From Arcticibacter svalbardensis MN12-7 (GTDB lineage: Bacteria > Bacteroidota > Bacteroidia > Sphingobacteriales > Sphingobacteriaceae): a stretch of DNA of 58,674 nucleotides. The notes below the pieces were generated by a model that saw only the letters and a list, made by a program, of their open reading frames with translations, ran no database searches and was not told the origin of the DNA. Position 1 is the stretch's first letter, and each line of letters starts with the position of its first letter. Shown here in pieces: positions 44,577 to 52,570 of the stretch. The position numbers were made by a program, and so were the translations under genes. Location of the stretch: contig NZ_AQPN01000125.1 of NCBI RefSeq assembly GCF_000403135.1, positions 1 to 58,674 of the forward strand. The letters run 5' to 3'.

Positions 44577-46355
44577 TTAGGGTTTTATTAACTTCTGGGG
44601 CTTAGTTCTTGCTGAAATTCCATTTTCATTAAAAGCCTCTATGGAGAAATAATAAGTTTGATCAATGGACAAACTCTTCAAGTTCAAAACATTAGTATCA
44701 TACACCATCCATGAGTTATACAACTTATCGGGAGCAATTCCCCATAAAACATTATACCCCTGAACACCAGAAGCTTTATTCCAGGAGAGATCTGCATCCC
44801 GGAGGTCTTTATACTGCTTCACTTTAAACCCTTTTACAGGAGCAGGCTTTTTACCTTCACCTATTCCAAAGACACGTAATCCTGAGATGGAAAGGTTAGG
44901 TGTAGGAACATGAATGTTTTTATAACGAATGTATCTTACTTTTTGCGGGACGCCCAATTCTACATAATCGTTTGGCACATCTCTGTAGTTATCCTGACGG
45001 TCAACCAGTACGGTCCAGTTCTTTTTATCGGTTGATCCTTCAATTAAGTATCGCTGATAAAGACCAGGAAGCCTTCCGTAGAGATTTGATTTATAATCAT
45101 TGTAATTCACCTGGATAGCACACACTTTTGCGGCTTTTAACAAATCAATCTCAATCCATTGCTGATCATCATTTTTAGCGGCAACCCAAAAAGATTTAAT
45201 ACTTTCATCCACTATATTCTCTGGTTTGAATTTATCCAAAGAGGAGGAAGCTTTAATGGGCTTGTTATAGGAAAGTAGCATCCAGCCTTTAAAATGTCCC
45301 ATTTTTCCGGCTACCGATGGCGTATAATGAGGATAATCGCCAAAAGAAGTGTTCGAGTACATGAGGCCATCCTGATCAAAATAGGCTGGAAATAAACAAA
45401 GTCGCCTTTCCCAGTTTACATTTATTGAAACGGCCATCGAAGCAAAGTGCCAGAATTTATTGTCAGGACCAATTACTGTGCTTCCATGTCCGGATCCATT
45501 AGCAAATCCCCCAGGTTTATAAAAGACCGGATTATTAGGCGCATACTTATATGGCCCCAGTGGGGAATCGCTCATATAGACGCCATCGCCATATACATTA
45601 AATTCTGTTCCGGGAGCTGCGTACTGCATATAATATTTCTTGTTGTATTTAGTTAACCAAGCGCCTTCCATATAGCCTTTAAGTACGGTATCGGAATGAT
45701 TTTCACCAAATCGTTCCCATCCATGCCTTTCACCATCAAGCTTAAATAGCTCAACTGTTTCATCAGATGCACGGAAACGATTCGCTTTATCCAGTTTCTT
45801 TCCTCTGAGCGGAAATGTATTGGAAGAGCCCCAAAACATATAGGCTTGTCCGTCATCATCAATAAATAAATCAGGATCCTGCAGATCATTGAGAATTGCA
45901 GGAACAGCCTTCCAATCGCCTTTTTTAGGATTATCGGTGTACAGGATACTCATTGAACCGGAAGGATCGCCTGCTACATACAATACAGAGTCTTTATAAT
46001 TATGAGCTGCCGGAGCATTTGATCCCTGAAAATACCATTTTTCAGGAGTAATAAACGTCCAATTTGTTAGGTCTGTAGAATGCCAGTATCCTATAGAACG
46101 GGTAACAAACATATAATATTCACCCTTGAAGGTAACAACAGCAGGATCGGCACCCGAACGATAAGAAATATCACGGTTGGAATCGTAAACCATATACGTG
46201 TAATCTATATTGAGCGGATTACAATAGGTGGTCATTTGAGTAGTTTGCGCAACGGTATTGGATGAGAAAGCAATACCCATTAAAAAGCATATTAGTGCAA
46301 TTATCTTAGATTTGTCTTTAGTTGAATAGTATTTAAATAATTCGTTCCCGATCAT
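44577..46355 (-). CDS. GH43-like glycosidase with F5/8-C and Fn3-like domains
   Basis: A 592-residue exported protein. The five-bladed GH43 propeller spans about 45-370, with candidate catalytic Asp70 ('SGADPAVV'), Asp160 ('LQDPDLFIDDDG') and Glu230 ('GYMEGAW'). A discoidin (F5/8-C) domain follows at about 375-500 ('WIEIDLLKAAKVCAIQVNYN'), and a fibronectin III-like domain at the end. GH43 acts on arabinosides, xylosides or galactosides, so its role among beta-glucan enzymes is unclear. It starts one base after the GH144 stop (TAA-A-ATG), which indicates coupled translation. Confidence 0.88.
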   Translation of the reverse strand: MIGNELFKYYSTKDKSKIIALICFLMGIAFSSNTVAQTTQMTTYCNPLNIDYTYMVYDSNRDISYRSGADPAVVTFKGEYYMFVTRSIGYWHSTDLTNWTFITPEKWYFQGSNAPAAHNYKDSVLYVAGDPSGSMSILYTDNPKKGDWKAVPAILNDLQDPDLFIDDDGQAYMFWGSSNTFPLRGKKLDKANRFRASDETVELFKLDGERHGWERFGENHSDTVLKGYMEGAWLTKYNKKYYMQYAAPGTEFNVYGDGVYMSDSPLGPYKYAPNNPVFYKPGGFANGSGHGSTVIGPDNKFWHFASMAVSINVNWERRLCLFPAYFDQDGLMYSNTSFGDYPHYTPSVAGKMGHFKGWMLLSYNKPIKASSSLDKFKPENIVDESIKSFWVAAKNDDQQWIEIDLLKAAKVCAIQVNYNDYKSNLYGRLPGLYQRYLIEGSTDKKNWTVLVDRQDNYRDVPNDYVELGVPQKVRYIRYKNIHVPTPNLSISGLRVFGIGEGKKPAPVKGFKVKQYKDLRDADLSWNKASGVQGYNVLWGIAPDKLYNSWMVYDTNVLNLKSLSIDQTYYFSIEAFNENGISARTKPQKLIKP

Positions 46356-46356
46356 T

Positions 46357-47703
46357 TTATTGTTTTAAATAAGGACTTTCAAAGCCTAATTTCTTTAAGC
46401 CGCTTTGAACAGCTGTGTTACTCATGAATAACTTCCACAGCAATCCAGACCTTCCATTTTCAATCATCACAATTTCGGGACCCTGATCAATTGCCAGATA
46501 ACGTTTTGGGTACCAGTTATCCGTTTCACTAAAGGCGTCATAAAATCCATATTTACCCCACACCTTTTCACCCAGATCCTGATATAAGTGACGAATGACC
46601 TCCATAGAATAAGTTGGTGTGTAAGGATAAGATGATAAAGCCGCTGTTGGAGAGATAACTCCCAAGTCATTATCAGGGGTATGTGCGCTATAGCCTTTTA
46701 CAGAGTAACTGGCCGACAGTCCCCAAGCATTCTCCCCATATCCTTTATAGCCTTTTGGATTTTCAAGCGCATGCTTTCTGTGAATAAGAGTCTGGTTTTT
46801 ATTGAGCTGCCAATAATCGGCATAACGATCCTTTAAGCCTTTTGGATTTAAGCCCAGATAAGAGTAATGTGCCCAGAAAAGTGGCCCCACATGTCCCTCT
46901 GCTCCATTGTAATTCAAAAGTACTTTATATCCTAACTGTTCAGCATCTGATTTGATAGCACCCTTTTTAGCCCAACCTTCATGATAAACCTCTGCAGGTA
47001 TTCCATGTGAAGGAGATGAGGCTGCTAATACATACATAATCAGGCATTCATTATAGCCTGATACAGGAAAATTCATTGCCCACTGATATTTAGGACTCCA
47101 ATGCCAGTAGAGTACGTTCTGGTTTCCATTACGGTACCAGCTCCAGTCTATTTCTTTCCAAAGATCTTCTGTATCTTTTGAAAGTTGCTGCTCATCAGCA
47201 TTCCCATCTTTAAAATACTGACTCACACAAATAAGACCCTGAGCCATAAAAGCAGTTTCTACCAAATCGCCACCATCATCTTTAGTACCAAAGGGTTTTA
47301 CTTTACCAGTAGGGCCATATAGCCAATGCGGCCAGGCTCCATGAAACCGATCAGCTTTGGAAAGAAAGTTTATAATTTTCCTGAGCCTATCTGCCCCCTG
47401 CTGTCTGGTAATAAATTTACGCTCTATGCCCACTAAAATAGCCATTACACCAAATCCACTACCACCAATAGTGACCACATCCTGATCATGCTCAGGATAG
47501 TCTCCATCGATGTGAATACGTTCTCTTGCCAAACCTGATGTTGGCTCAGCACCTTCCCAGAAATAATTAAAAGTCTTTTTTTGAACTAAGGTAAGTAAGG
47601 AATCATTAGAAACTTCAGGAGTAATTACATTTTTCGATTCTCTTTTACTCCTTGTACAACTACAGGCAAAGAGAATTGTAATAATCAGGAGAATATGCTT
47701 CAT
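46357..47703 (-). CDS. GH144-like lipoprotein (PF10091, beta-1,2-glucanase type)
   Basis: A 448-residue exported protein with a lipoprotein signal ('LLIITILFACSC', Cys anchor). The body is the 'glucoamylase-like' PF10091 fold: 'FNYFWEGAEPTSGLARER', 'TIGGSGFGVMAILVG', 'YGENAWGLSASYS' and 'NWYPKRYLAIDQGPEIVMIE'. This family contains GH144, where a Chitinophaga enzyme is an endo-beta-1,2-glucanase and a Parabacteroides one a sophorohydrolase. Family is seen; substrate is inferred. I chose the ATG at 47703; one at 47721 would add six residues. A terminator-like hairpin lies in front. Confidence 0.82.
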   Translation of the reverse strand: MKHILLIITILFACSCTRSKRESKNVITPEVSNDSLLTLVQKKTFNYFWEGAEPTSGLARERIHIDGDYPEHDQDVVTIGGSGFGVMAILVGIERKFITRQQGADRLRKIINFLSKADRFHGAWPHWLYGPTGKVKPFGTKDDGGDLVETAFMAQGLICVSQYFKDGNADEQQLSKDTEDLWKEIDWSWYRNGNQNVLYWHWSPKYQWAMNFPVSGYNECLIMYVLAASSPSHGIPAEVYHEGWAKKGAIKSDAEQLGYKVLLNYNGAEGHVGPLFWAHYSYLGLNPKGLKDRYADYWQLNKNQTLIHRKHALENPKGYKGYGENAWGLSASYSVKGYSAHTPDNDLGVISPTAALSSYPYTPTYSMEVIRHLYQDLGEKVWGKYGFYDAFSETDNWYPKRYLAIDQGPEIVMIENGRSGLLWKLFMSNTAVQSGLKKLGFESPYLKQ

Positions 47704-47705
47704 AA

Positions 47706-47747
47706 TAAAAAAGTAAAGCAATTAGCCGGCATTCCGACTAATTGCTT
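47706..47747 (-). terminator. Attenuator-like hairpin between susD and GH144 genes
   Basis: AAGCAATTAG (47716-47725) pairs with CTAATTGCTT (47738-47747). An inner CGG/CCG closes a 4-base loop. On the minus strand the stem is followed by TTTACTTTTTTATT, then directly by the GH144 ATG. This has the form of a Rho-independent terminator inside the operon, which would let only part of the transcription reach the enzyme genes. Confidence 0.75.
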
Positions 47748-47753
47748 GTTTAA

Positions 47754-49259
47754 CTAGTATCCTGTATTTTGAGTTAATATCCCTCCAGTATTATCAATCT
47801 GATTTTGAGGAATAGGCATCACTTCATTTATTCCATCCTTAAAGCTTTTACCTAAAGCTCTCAGAATAGTACCAGCTCTTCCTTGGCGTACAATATCCCA
47901 GTAGCGATCATTTTCCATAGCCAACTCGATATGACGTTCCTGCCAGATCACGGTTCTAAATGCATCCTTATTTGTAAAAGCAACATCAGGAATTAATCCA
48001 TTCAGTTGTGAGGCAACAAAGCCCCTGGCACGAAACCGTACTGCATTCACATCAATAGCAGCAGTAGCTCCATTTCCAAGTTCATTAGCAGCTTCAGCAT
48101 GCATTAAAACTACATCTGCATAACGAAGGATCTTAATATTCTTGGCAGCATCCCCCATACCTTTAGGAGAGCGCTCGTCAGGCAACACATACGCTTTTTT
48201 GTTATAATAAGTATTTTCAGCAGAACTTGGTATTACCTGACCATCGGGCATAGTATCTCCCCTTTGAATAATAGTCGCTTTCAATCTAGGATCATTAGCC
48301 TCATAAGCATTTACCAAACTTTGAGAAGGAGTATTAAATCCCCATCCCCCTACTGAAATAGTAGTTCCTCGAACACTTTGAATCTCAGAGTATTGACTTC
48401 CACCGCCTCCTTGTGATAAAACAGCAGTTTGCACTTCAAATAAAGACTCTTTTGTATTATTCCCCTCCTTTGTCCAAATCTTATCATAAGGAGTCTTCAG
48501 ATCATATTCATTAGAACTCATAATTTCACCTGTAAGCCTTAAAACCTCAGTCCAATTCTTTTGATACAGGTATACTTTTGCTAAAAGTCCTTTAGCAGCA
48601 CCTTTAGTTGCTCTTCCCATATCTACAGCATCGTATGCTGATCGCTCTGGTAATACAGTAATCGCATCGTTCAAATCTTTGATTATAAATTCGTATGTAG
48701 CTTCCTTGGTAGCCCTGGGGGTTACAGGATCGGAGCCGTCAGCTGCAGGAACTGTTGAAATTAAAGGAACTCCTCCAAAAGTACGGGCCAGATTAAAATA
48801 AAAATAAGCACGCAGGAATTTCGCCTCTGCAATGTAACGCGCTTTTAGTGTCTCATCCATTTCAATGGCAGGTACTCTCTCAATTACCTGGTTTGCACGT
48901 GCTACTCCTTGGTAATATCCTATCCAGAAATCGTTAAAGGAACCCGAACTGGCGGAAAAAGTAAAAGCATCAAGTTGATCTTTATCAGATCCAGTATCGC
49001 CTGGACTACTTCCTTTATCCGCATCGTCAGATGTGATACTAGCAATGCCAATAAAAGAGAATACATGCACACTCCAATTGCGCATCTGGTTGTACACCGC
49101 ATTTGTTGCCCTTAAAGCACCATCAGGAGTTGCAAAGAAATCTTCAGAAAGTTCTACACCTCCGGGTTTCCGGTCAAGGTAATCTTTTTTACAAGCAGCT
49201 GTTACCGTTAAGAGTAAACTAAATCCTGCTATATATGTATATTTTAGAAAGCTTTTCAT
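47754..49259 (-). CDS. susD: SusD/RagB-family glycan-binding outer membrane lipoprotein
   Basis: A 501-residue surface lipoprotein with signal and lipobox 'LLTVTAACKKDYL'. The fold is the TPR-like SusD helical domain: 'GALRATNAVYNQMRNWSVHV', then 'YIAEAKFLRAYFYFNLARTF' and 'VWQERHIELAMENDRYWDIV' (SusD signature near the C terminus). It caps the SusC channel and captures glycan. The gene follows susC by 10 bases. Confidence 0.96.
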   Translation of the reverse strand: MKSFLKYTYIAGFSLLLTVTAACKKDYLDRKPGGVELSEDFFATPDGALRATNAVYNQMRNWSVHVFSFIGIASITSDDADKGSSPGDTGSDKDQLDAFTFSASSGSFNDFWIGYYQGVARANQVIERVPAIEMDETLKARYIAEAKFLRAYFYFNLARTFGGVPLISTVPAADGSDPVTPRATKEATYEFIIKDLNDAITVLPERSAYDAVDMGRATKGAAKGLLAKVYLYQKNWTEVLRLTGEIMSSNEYDLKTPYDKIWTKEGNNTKESLFEVQTAVLSQGGGGSQYSEIQSVRGTTISVGGWGFNTPSQSLVNAYEANDPRLKATIIQRGDTMPDGQVIPSSAENTYYNKKAYVLPDERSPKGMGDAAKNIKILRYADVVLMHAEAANELGNGATAAIDVNAVRFRARGFVASQLNGLIPDVAFTNKDAFRTVIWQERHIELAMENDRYWDIVRQGRAGTILRALGKSFKDGINEVMPIPQNQIDNTGGILTQNTGY

Positions 49260-49269
49260 ATTTAATATT

Positions 49270-52200
49270 TTAAATACCTACGTTTATACCGAATGTAAAA
49301 GTCTTAGTAACCGGAATAATGGAATAATCAACACCACGTGCCAAATCCGGATTATTACTATTATCAACTACCTGACCTGGGTTCTGTGCTCCAGAAAGGC
49401 CCGATCCAACTTCTGGTGAGAAACCGGAATAATTGGTAAAGGTGAATGGATTTAACGCATTTACATAAACCCTGAGGCTATTCACTTTGAGCCTGTCTAA
49501 TAACGACTTAGGAAGCGTAAAGCCTAATTGCAAAGTCCTTACCCGAAGGAAAGACCCATCTTCAACATAATAGGACGAAACCGGTACTACACTATTCGTA
49601 ATACGTGGATCCGTATTTGTTGACCCTTCACCTGTCCATCTGCTTAGTCTGGAAGCTTCAAAATTTTCGTTACCGAAACGTACTGCTCGCTTTCCATTAT
49701 AAATTTTATTTCCTCCAACACCTTGAAAGTCTGCTGCAAGATCTATGCTTTTAAAGGAAACAGTGGTATTCAGAGCATAAATAATCTTAGGTATAGAGGA
49801 TCCCAGATTAACTCGGTCATTATTCAGATCTATAATACCATCCTGATTAACATCTTTGAAGATTAAGTCTCCGGGTTTCGCGTCTTTTTGAGGAGAGGCA
49901 TCCACTTCAGCTTGATTCTGAAAAACGCCTTCTGTCTGATATCCCCAGAAAGAGGCAATTGGTAATCCTACCTGAGTAATGGTTGCGGTTGATCCATTAC
50001 TCAAACCACCACTATAAATTGGCCTACCTCCATTTCCAAGGCTAATCACCTCATTTTTAACAGTTGTTAAATTTCCGTTAATTGAATATTTCCAATCCTG
50101 CCCTACATTGTCACTCCAACCTGCGGTGAATTCAAATCCCTTATTTAAAATATTTCCTGCATTTACTGTAAGAACATTACCACCTTGTGGAGCATTCACC
50201 TGAACAACGGCATCAGTCGTTTCGCGGCGATAGTAATCTGCTTCAAAAGTCAGACGGTTCTTAACCATTCCCATTTCAAACCCAATATCTAACTGATTTA
50301 CCTTCTCCCAAAGCAAGTTAGAGGTGCTGGTATTTGTTTCTGTTGCACCTTGATTAAGTGTAGGTGTCGTTCCAAATATAGCACCCAAACTTGTACTTGC
50401 ATCATTTGGGTCAGTTTGTGATGTAATACGCGCTAGATATAAATAATCTGGAATATTCGTATTCCCCAGCTTTCCATAACTCGCTCTCAACTTTAAATTA
50501 TCAAGCCAAGCCACGTCTTTAAGGAATGGTTCTTCAGATATTCGCCATCCTAACCCTAAAGCAGGAAAGAAACTATAGCGGCTATCTACTGGAAAACGTG
50601 AAGATCCATCAGAACGCATACTTAACGTAAGTAAATATCTATCTAATAACGAGTAATTCACTCTAAAGAGATAGGATAGGTAAGCATATTCATTAGCATA
50701 TCCACTAGAGGTATTATCTGTACCCGTGTTTAAATATTTAACATCCTCATTATATGCAGGAACATTTAGAGCTTTACCTCCCGCATATTCAGCACGCTGA
50801 GTCTGTGAAGTAATACCCGCTATTGCATTTATACGATGAATCTTATTGATTTCTTTAGTGTATGCCAGGGTATTTTCCCACAATAAATTTGTAAACTGAT
50901 CTTTATTAATAGTCAGATTACTGACATCGTTCCTTTGTTGGCTACTTACTACATATTGAGGAACATAGACCCTCCCGTTCTGGTAATTCAGATCCGTGCT
51001 GAAGCTGCTTCTAAATTTAAAATCCTTCAAAATGGTAAGTTCACCGAAGAAGTTACCTACAAAACGATTTCCCTTATCCCAATCATCATTGTAAAATAAC
51101 TGAGCAACTGGATTTGCCACATTATTAATAGTTCCGGGGGTAGAACCAAAAGACCCATCGGGATTAACAGGAGCATAAATTGGAGCGGACAAATAAGCAT
51201 TTTGAACTACAGAACCCGGTTGATTAATTGTTTTGGAGGTTGAAAACGCTAGACTATGTCCGAATTTAAAATTTGCAAAGGGATTGTACTCGTTATTTGC
51301 TCTAATATTAAGTCTTTCAAAACTTGTCCCTGTTACAATTCCTTTTTCTTTCGAATAACCTGCACTTACATTGTAAGATACTTTATCAGATGCTCCTGAA
51401 ATTGATACCTGGTGGTTTTGTATGGCACCAGTTCGGAGTACCTCATCAAACCAATCCGTTGAGGTAGATGCAGGAGTAGTAATAACAGAAGGAATAGCAG
51501 CTGTGGGATCTGTATTCTTGATCGCCTCGGCTGTTAGCAACTGGTATTCTGCCGCATTAGCCATTTTAATTTTCTTGGCTACATTTGTAATTCCATAATA
51601 AGATTCAACAGTTATGCTTGCTTTTCCTACTTTTCCACCCTTTGTTGTAATTAAAATAACTCCATTTGCACCTCTTACCCCGTAAATAGCAAGAGAAGAT
51701 GCATCTTTCAATATTTCAAAGGATGCAATATCGGATGAGTTAAGGTAATTAATATCATCGGCAAACACCCCGTCAACAACATATAAAGGATTACTGTTCC
51801 CTATAGTTCCAACACCTCTAATTCGTACCGAAGGTGTACTTCCAGGAGCTCCACTATTAGAAGACACTTGAACACCAGCCGCTTTTCCTTGTAAAGCTTG
51901 TGTAGGTGACATCACCGAACGGTTTGCAATGTCTGCAGCTTTAACTGAGGTTATTGCCCCGGTTACATCTGACTTCCTTTGTGTACCATAACCTACTACA
52001 ACTACTTGCTCTAACGACTGTGCTGAACTTTTTAAACTGACATTGATAGAAGGGCGATTACTGATGAGAAGTTCTTGAGAAGTAAATCCTATATAAGTCA
52101 GTACAAGTGTTCCGTCTGGAGGTGCACTAATTGTAAATGTTCCATTTACATCAGTAGATGTTCCCTGATTCGTTCCTTTAACCTTAATGCTTACACCAAT

Positions 52201-52329
52201 TAACGCTTCATTAGTAACAGCGTCGGTAATCTTACCCTTAACTGTTATATTCTGTTGCGCAAAAGCATTTCCGGAAATGAAAAGTAATACGAGAATACAA
52301 CCTGATAGGTTTGTAAATAATTTTCTCAT
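49270..52329 (-). CDS. susC: SusC/RagA-family TonB-linked outer membrane transporter
   Basis: A 1019-residue TonB-dependent transporter. Signal peptide (1-25), then a carboxypeptidase regulatory-like domain ('ITVKGKITDAVTNEALIGVS'), a TonB box ('LEQVVVVGYGTQRKSDVTGA') and a plug ('VRIRGVGTIGNSNPLYVVDG'), then the beta-barrel, ending with a C-terminal beta-strand. It imports oligosaccharides with SusD. I chose the ATG at 52329, since a start at 52401 would lie within the promoter. The promoter at 52374-52402 serves the PUL. Confidence 0.97.
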   Translation of the reverse strand: MRKLFTNLSGCILVLLFISGNAFAQQNITVKGKITDAVTNEALIGVSIKVKGTNQGTSTDVNGTFTISAPPDGTLVLTYIGFTSQELLISNRPSINVSLKSSAQSLEQVVVVGYGTQRKSDVTGAITSVKAADIANRSVMSPTQALQGKAAGVQVSSNSGAPGSTPSVRIRGVGTIGNSNPLYVVDGVFADDINYLNSSDIASFEILKDASSLAIYGVRGANGVILITTKGGKVGKASITVESYYGITNVAKKIKMANAAEYQLLTAEAIKNTDPTAAIPSVITTPASTSTDWFDEVLRTGAIQNHQVSISGASDKVSYNVSAGYSKEKGIVTGTSFERLNIRANNEYNPFANFKFGHSLAFSTSKTINQPGSVVQNAYLSAPIYAPVNPDGSFGSTPGTINNVANPVAQLFYNDDWDKGNRFVGNFFGELTILKDFKFRSSFSTDLNYQNGRVYVPQYVVSSQQRNDVSNLTINKDQFTNLLWENTLAYTKEINKIHRINAIAGITSQTQRAEYAGGKALNVPAYNEDVKYLNTGTDNTSSGYANEYAYLSYLFRVNYSLLDRYLLTLSMRSDGSSRFPVDSRYSFFPALGLGWRISEEPFLKDVAWLDNLKLRASYGKLGNTNIPDYLYLARITSQTDPNDASTSLGAIFGTTPTLNQGATETNTSTSNLLWEKVNQLDIGFEMGMVKNRLTFEADYYRRETTDAVVQVNAPQGGNVLTVNAGNILNKGFEFTAGWSDNVGQDWKYSINGNLTTVKNEVISLGNGGRPIYSGGLSNGSTATITQVGLPIASFWGYQTEGVFQNQAEVDASPQKDAKPGDLIFKDVNQDGIIDLNNDRVNLGSSIPKIIYALNTTVSFKSIDLAADFQGVGGNKIYNGKRAVRFGNENFEASRLSRWTGEGSTNTDPRITNSVVPVSSYYVEDGSFLRVRTLQLGFTLPKSLLDRLKVNSLRVYVNALNPFTFTNYSGFSPEVGSGLSGAQNPGQVVDNSNNPDLARGVDYSIIPVTKTFTFGINVGI

Positions 52330-52373
52330 AAATCTAAAATTTAAGTTAATTAGTATGTAGTTAGCTATTAACA

Positions 52374-52402
52374 CAAATGTGAGGCGAATGTGCTGTGACA
52401 AA
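52374..52402 (-). promoter_or_regulatory. Promoter of the susCD PUL operon
   Basis: The minus strand reads TTTG (52399-52402), 17 bases, then CACATTTG (52374-52381), close to TTTG/TAnnTTTG. It implies a leader of about 38 bases before susC. A 19-bp inverted repeat lies 50-95 bases upstream of it. Confidence 0.6.
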
Positions 52403-52454
52403 AGAATAATTTTATTTCACTTTACTACATCACTTAAGCTAGGGATCACTACAG

Positions 52455-52496
52455 AATATCAATAGGTTAATAAATAATTATTAACCTATTGATATT
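52455..52496. repeat. 19-bp perfect inverted repeat between regulator and susC
   Basis: Bases 52455-52473 and 52478-52496 are exact reverse complements with a 4-base loop (arms contain AATAGGTTAATAA and its complement). It lies 75 bases past the regulator stop and upstream of the susC promoter. No U-tract follows on the minus strand. It could be a hairpin ending the regulator mRNA or the binding site of a dimeric regulator. Confidence 0.88.
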
Positions 52497-52570
52497 CAGT
52501 TTATACAGATTCTAATATAACTATCACCAACCAAGTTTCTAAAAGATCTTTGAGAGGTAATGATGTAGTA

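Noticed and set aside
52330-52401. Extended SusC start at 52401
   Set aside because: The extra 24 residues lack signal features, and the region holds the promoter boxes. The ATG at 52329 starts directly at a normal signal peptide.
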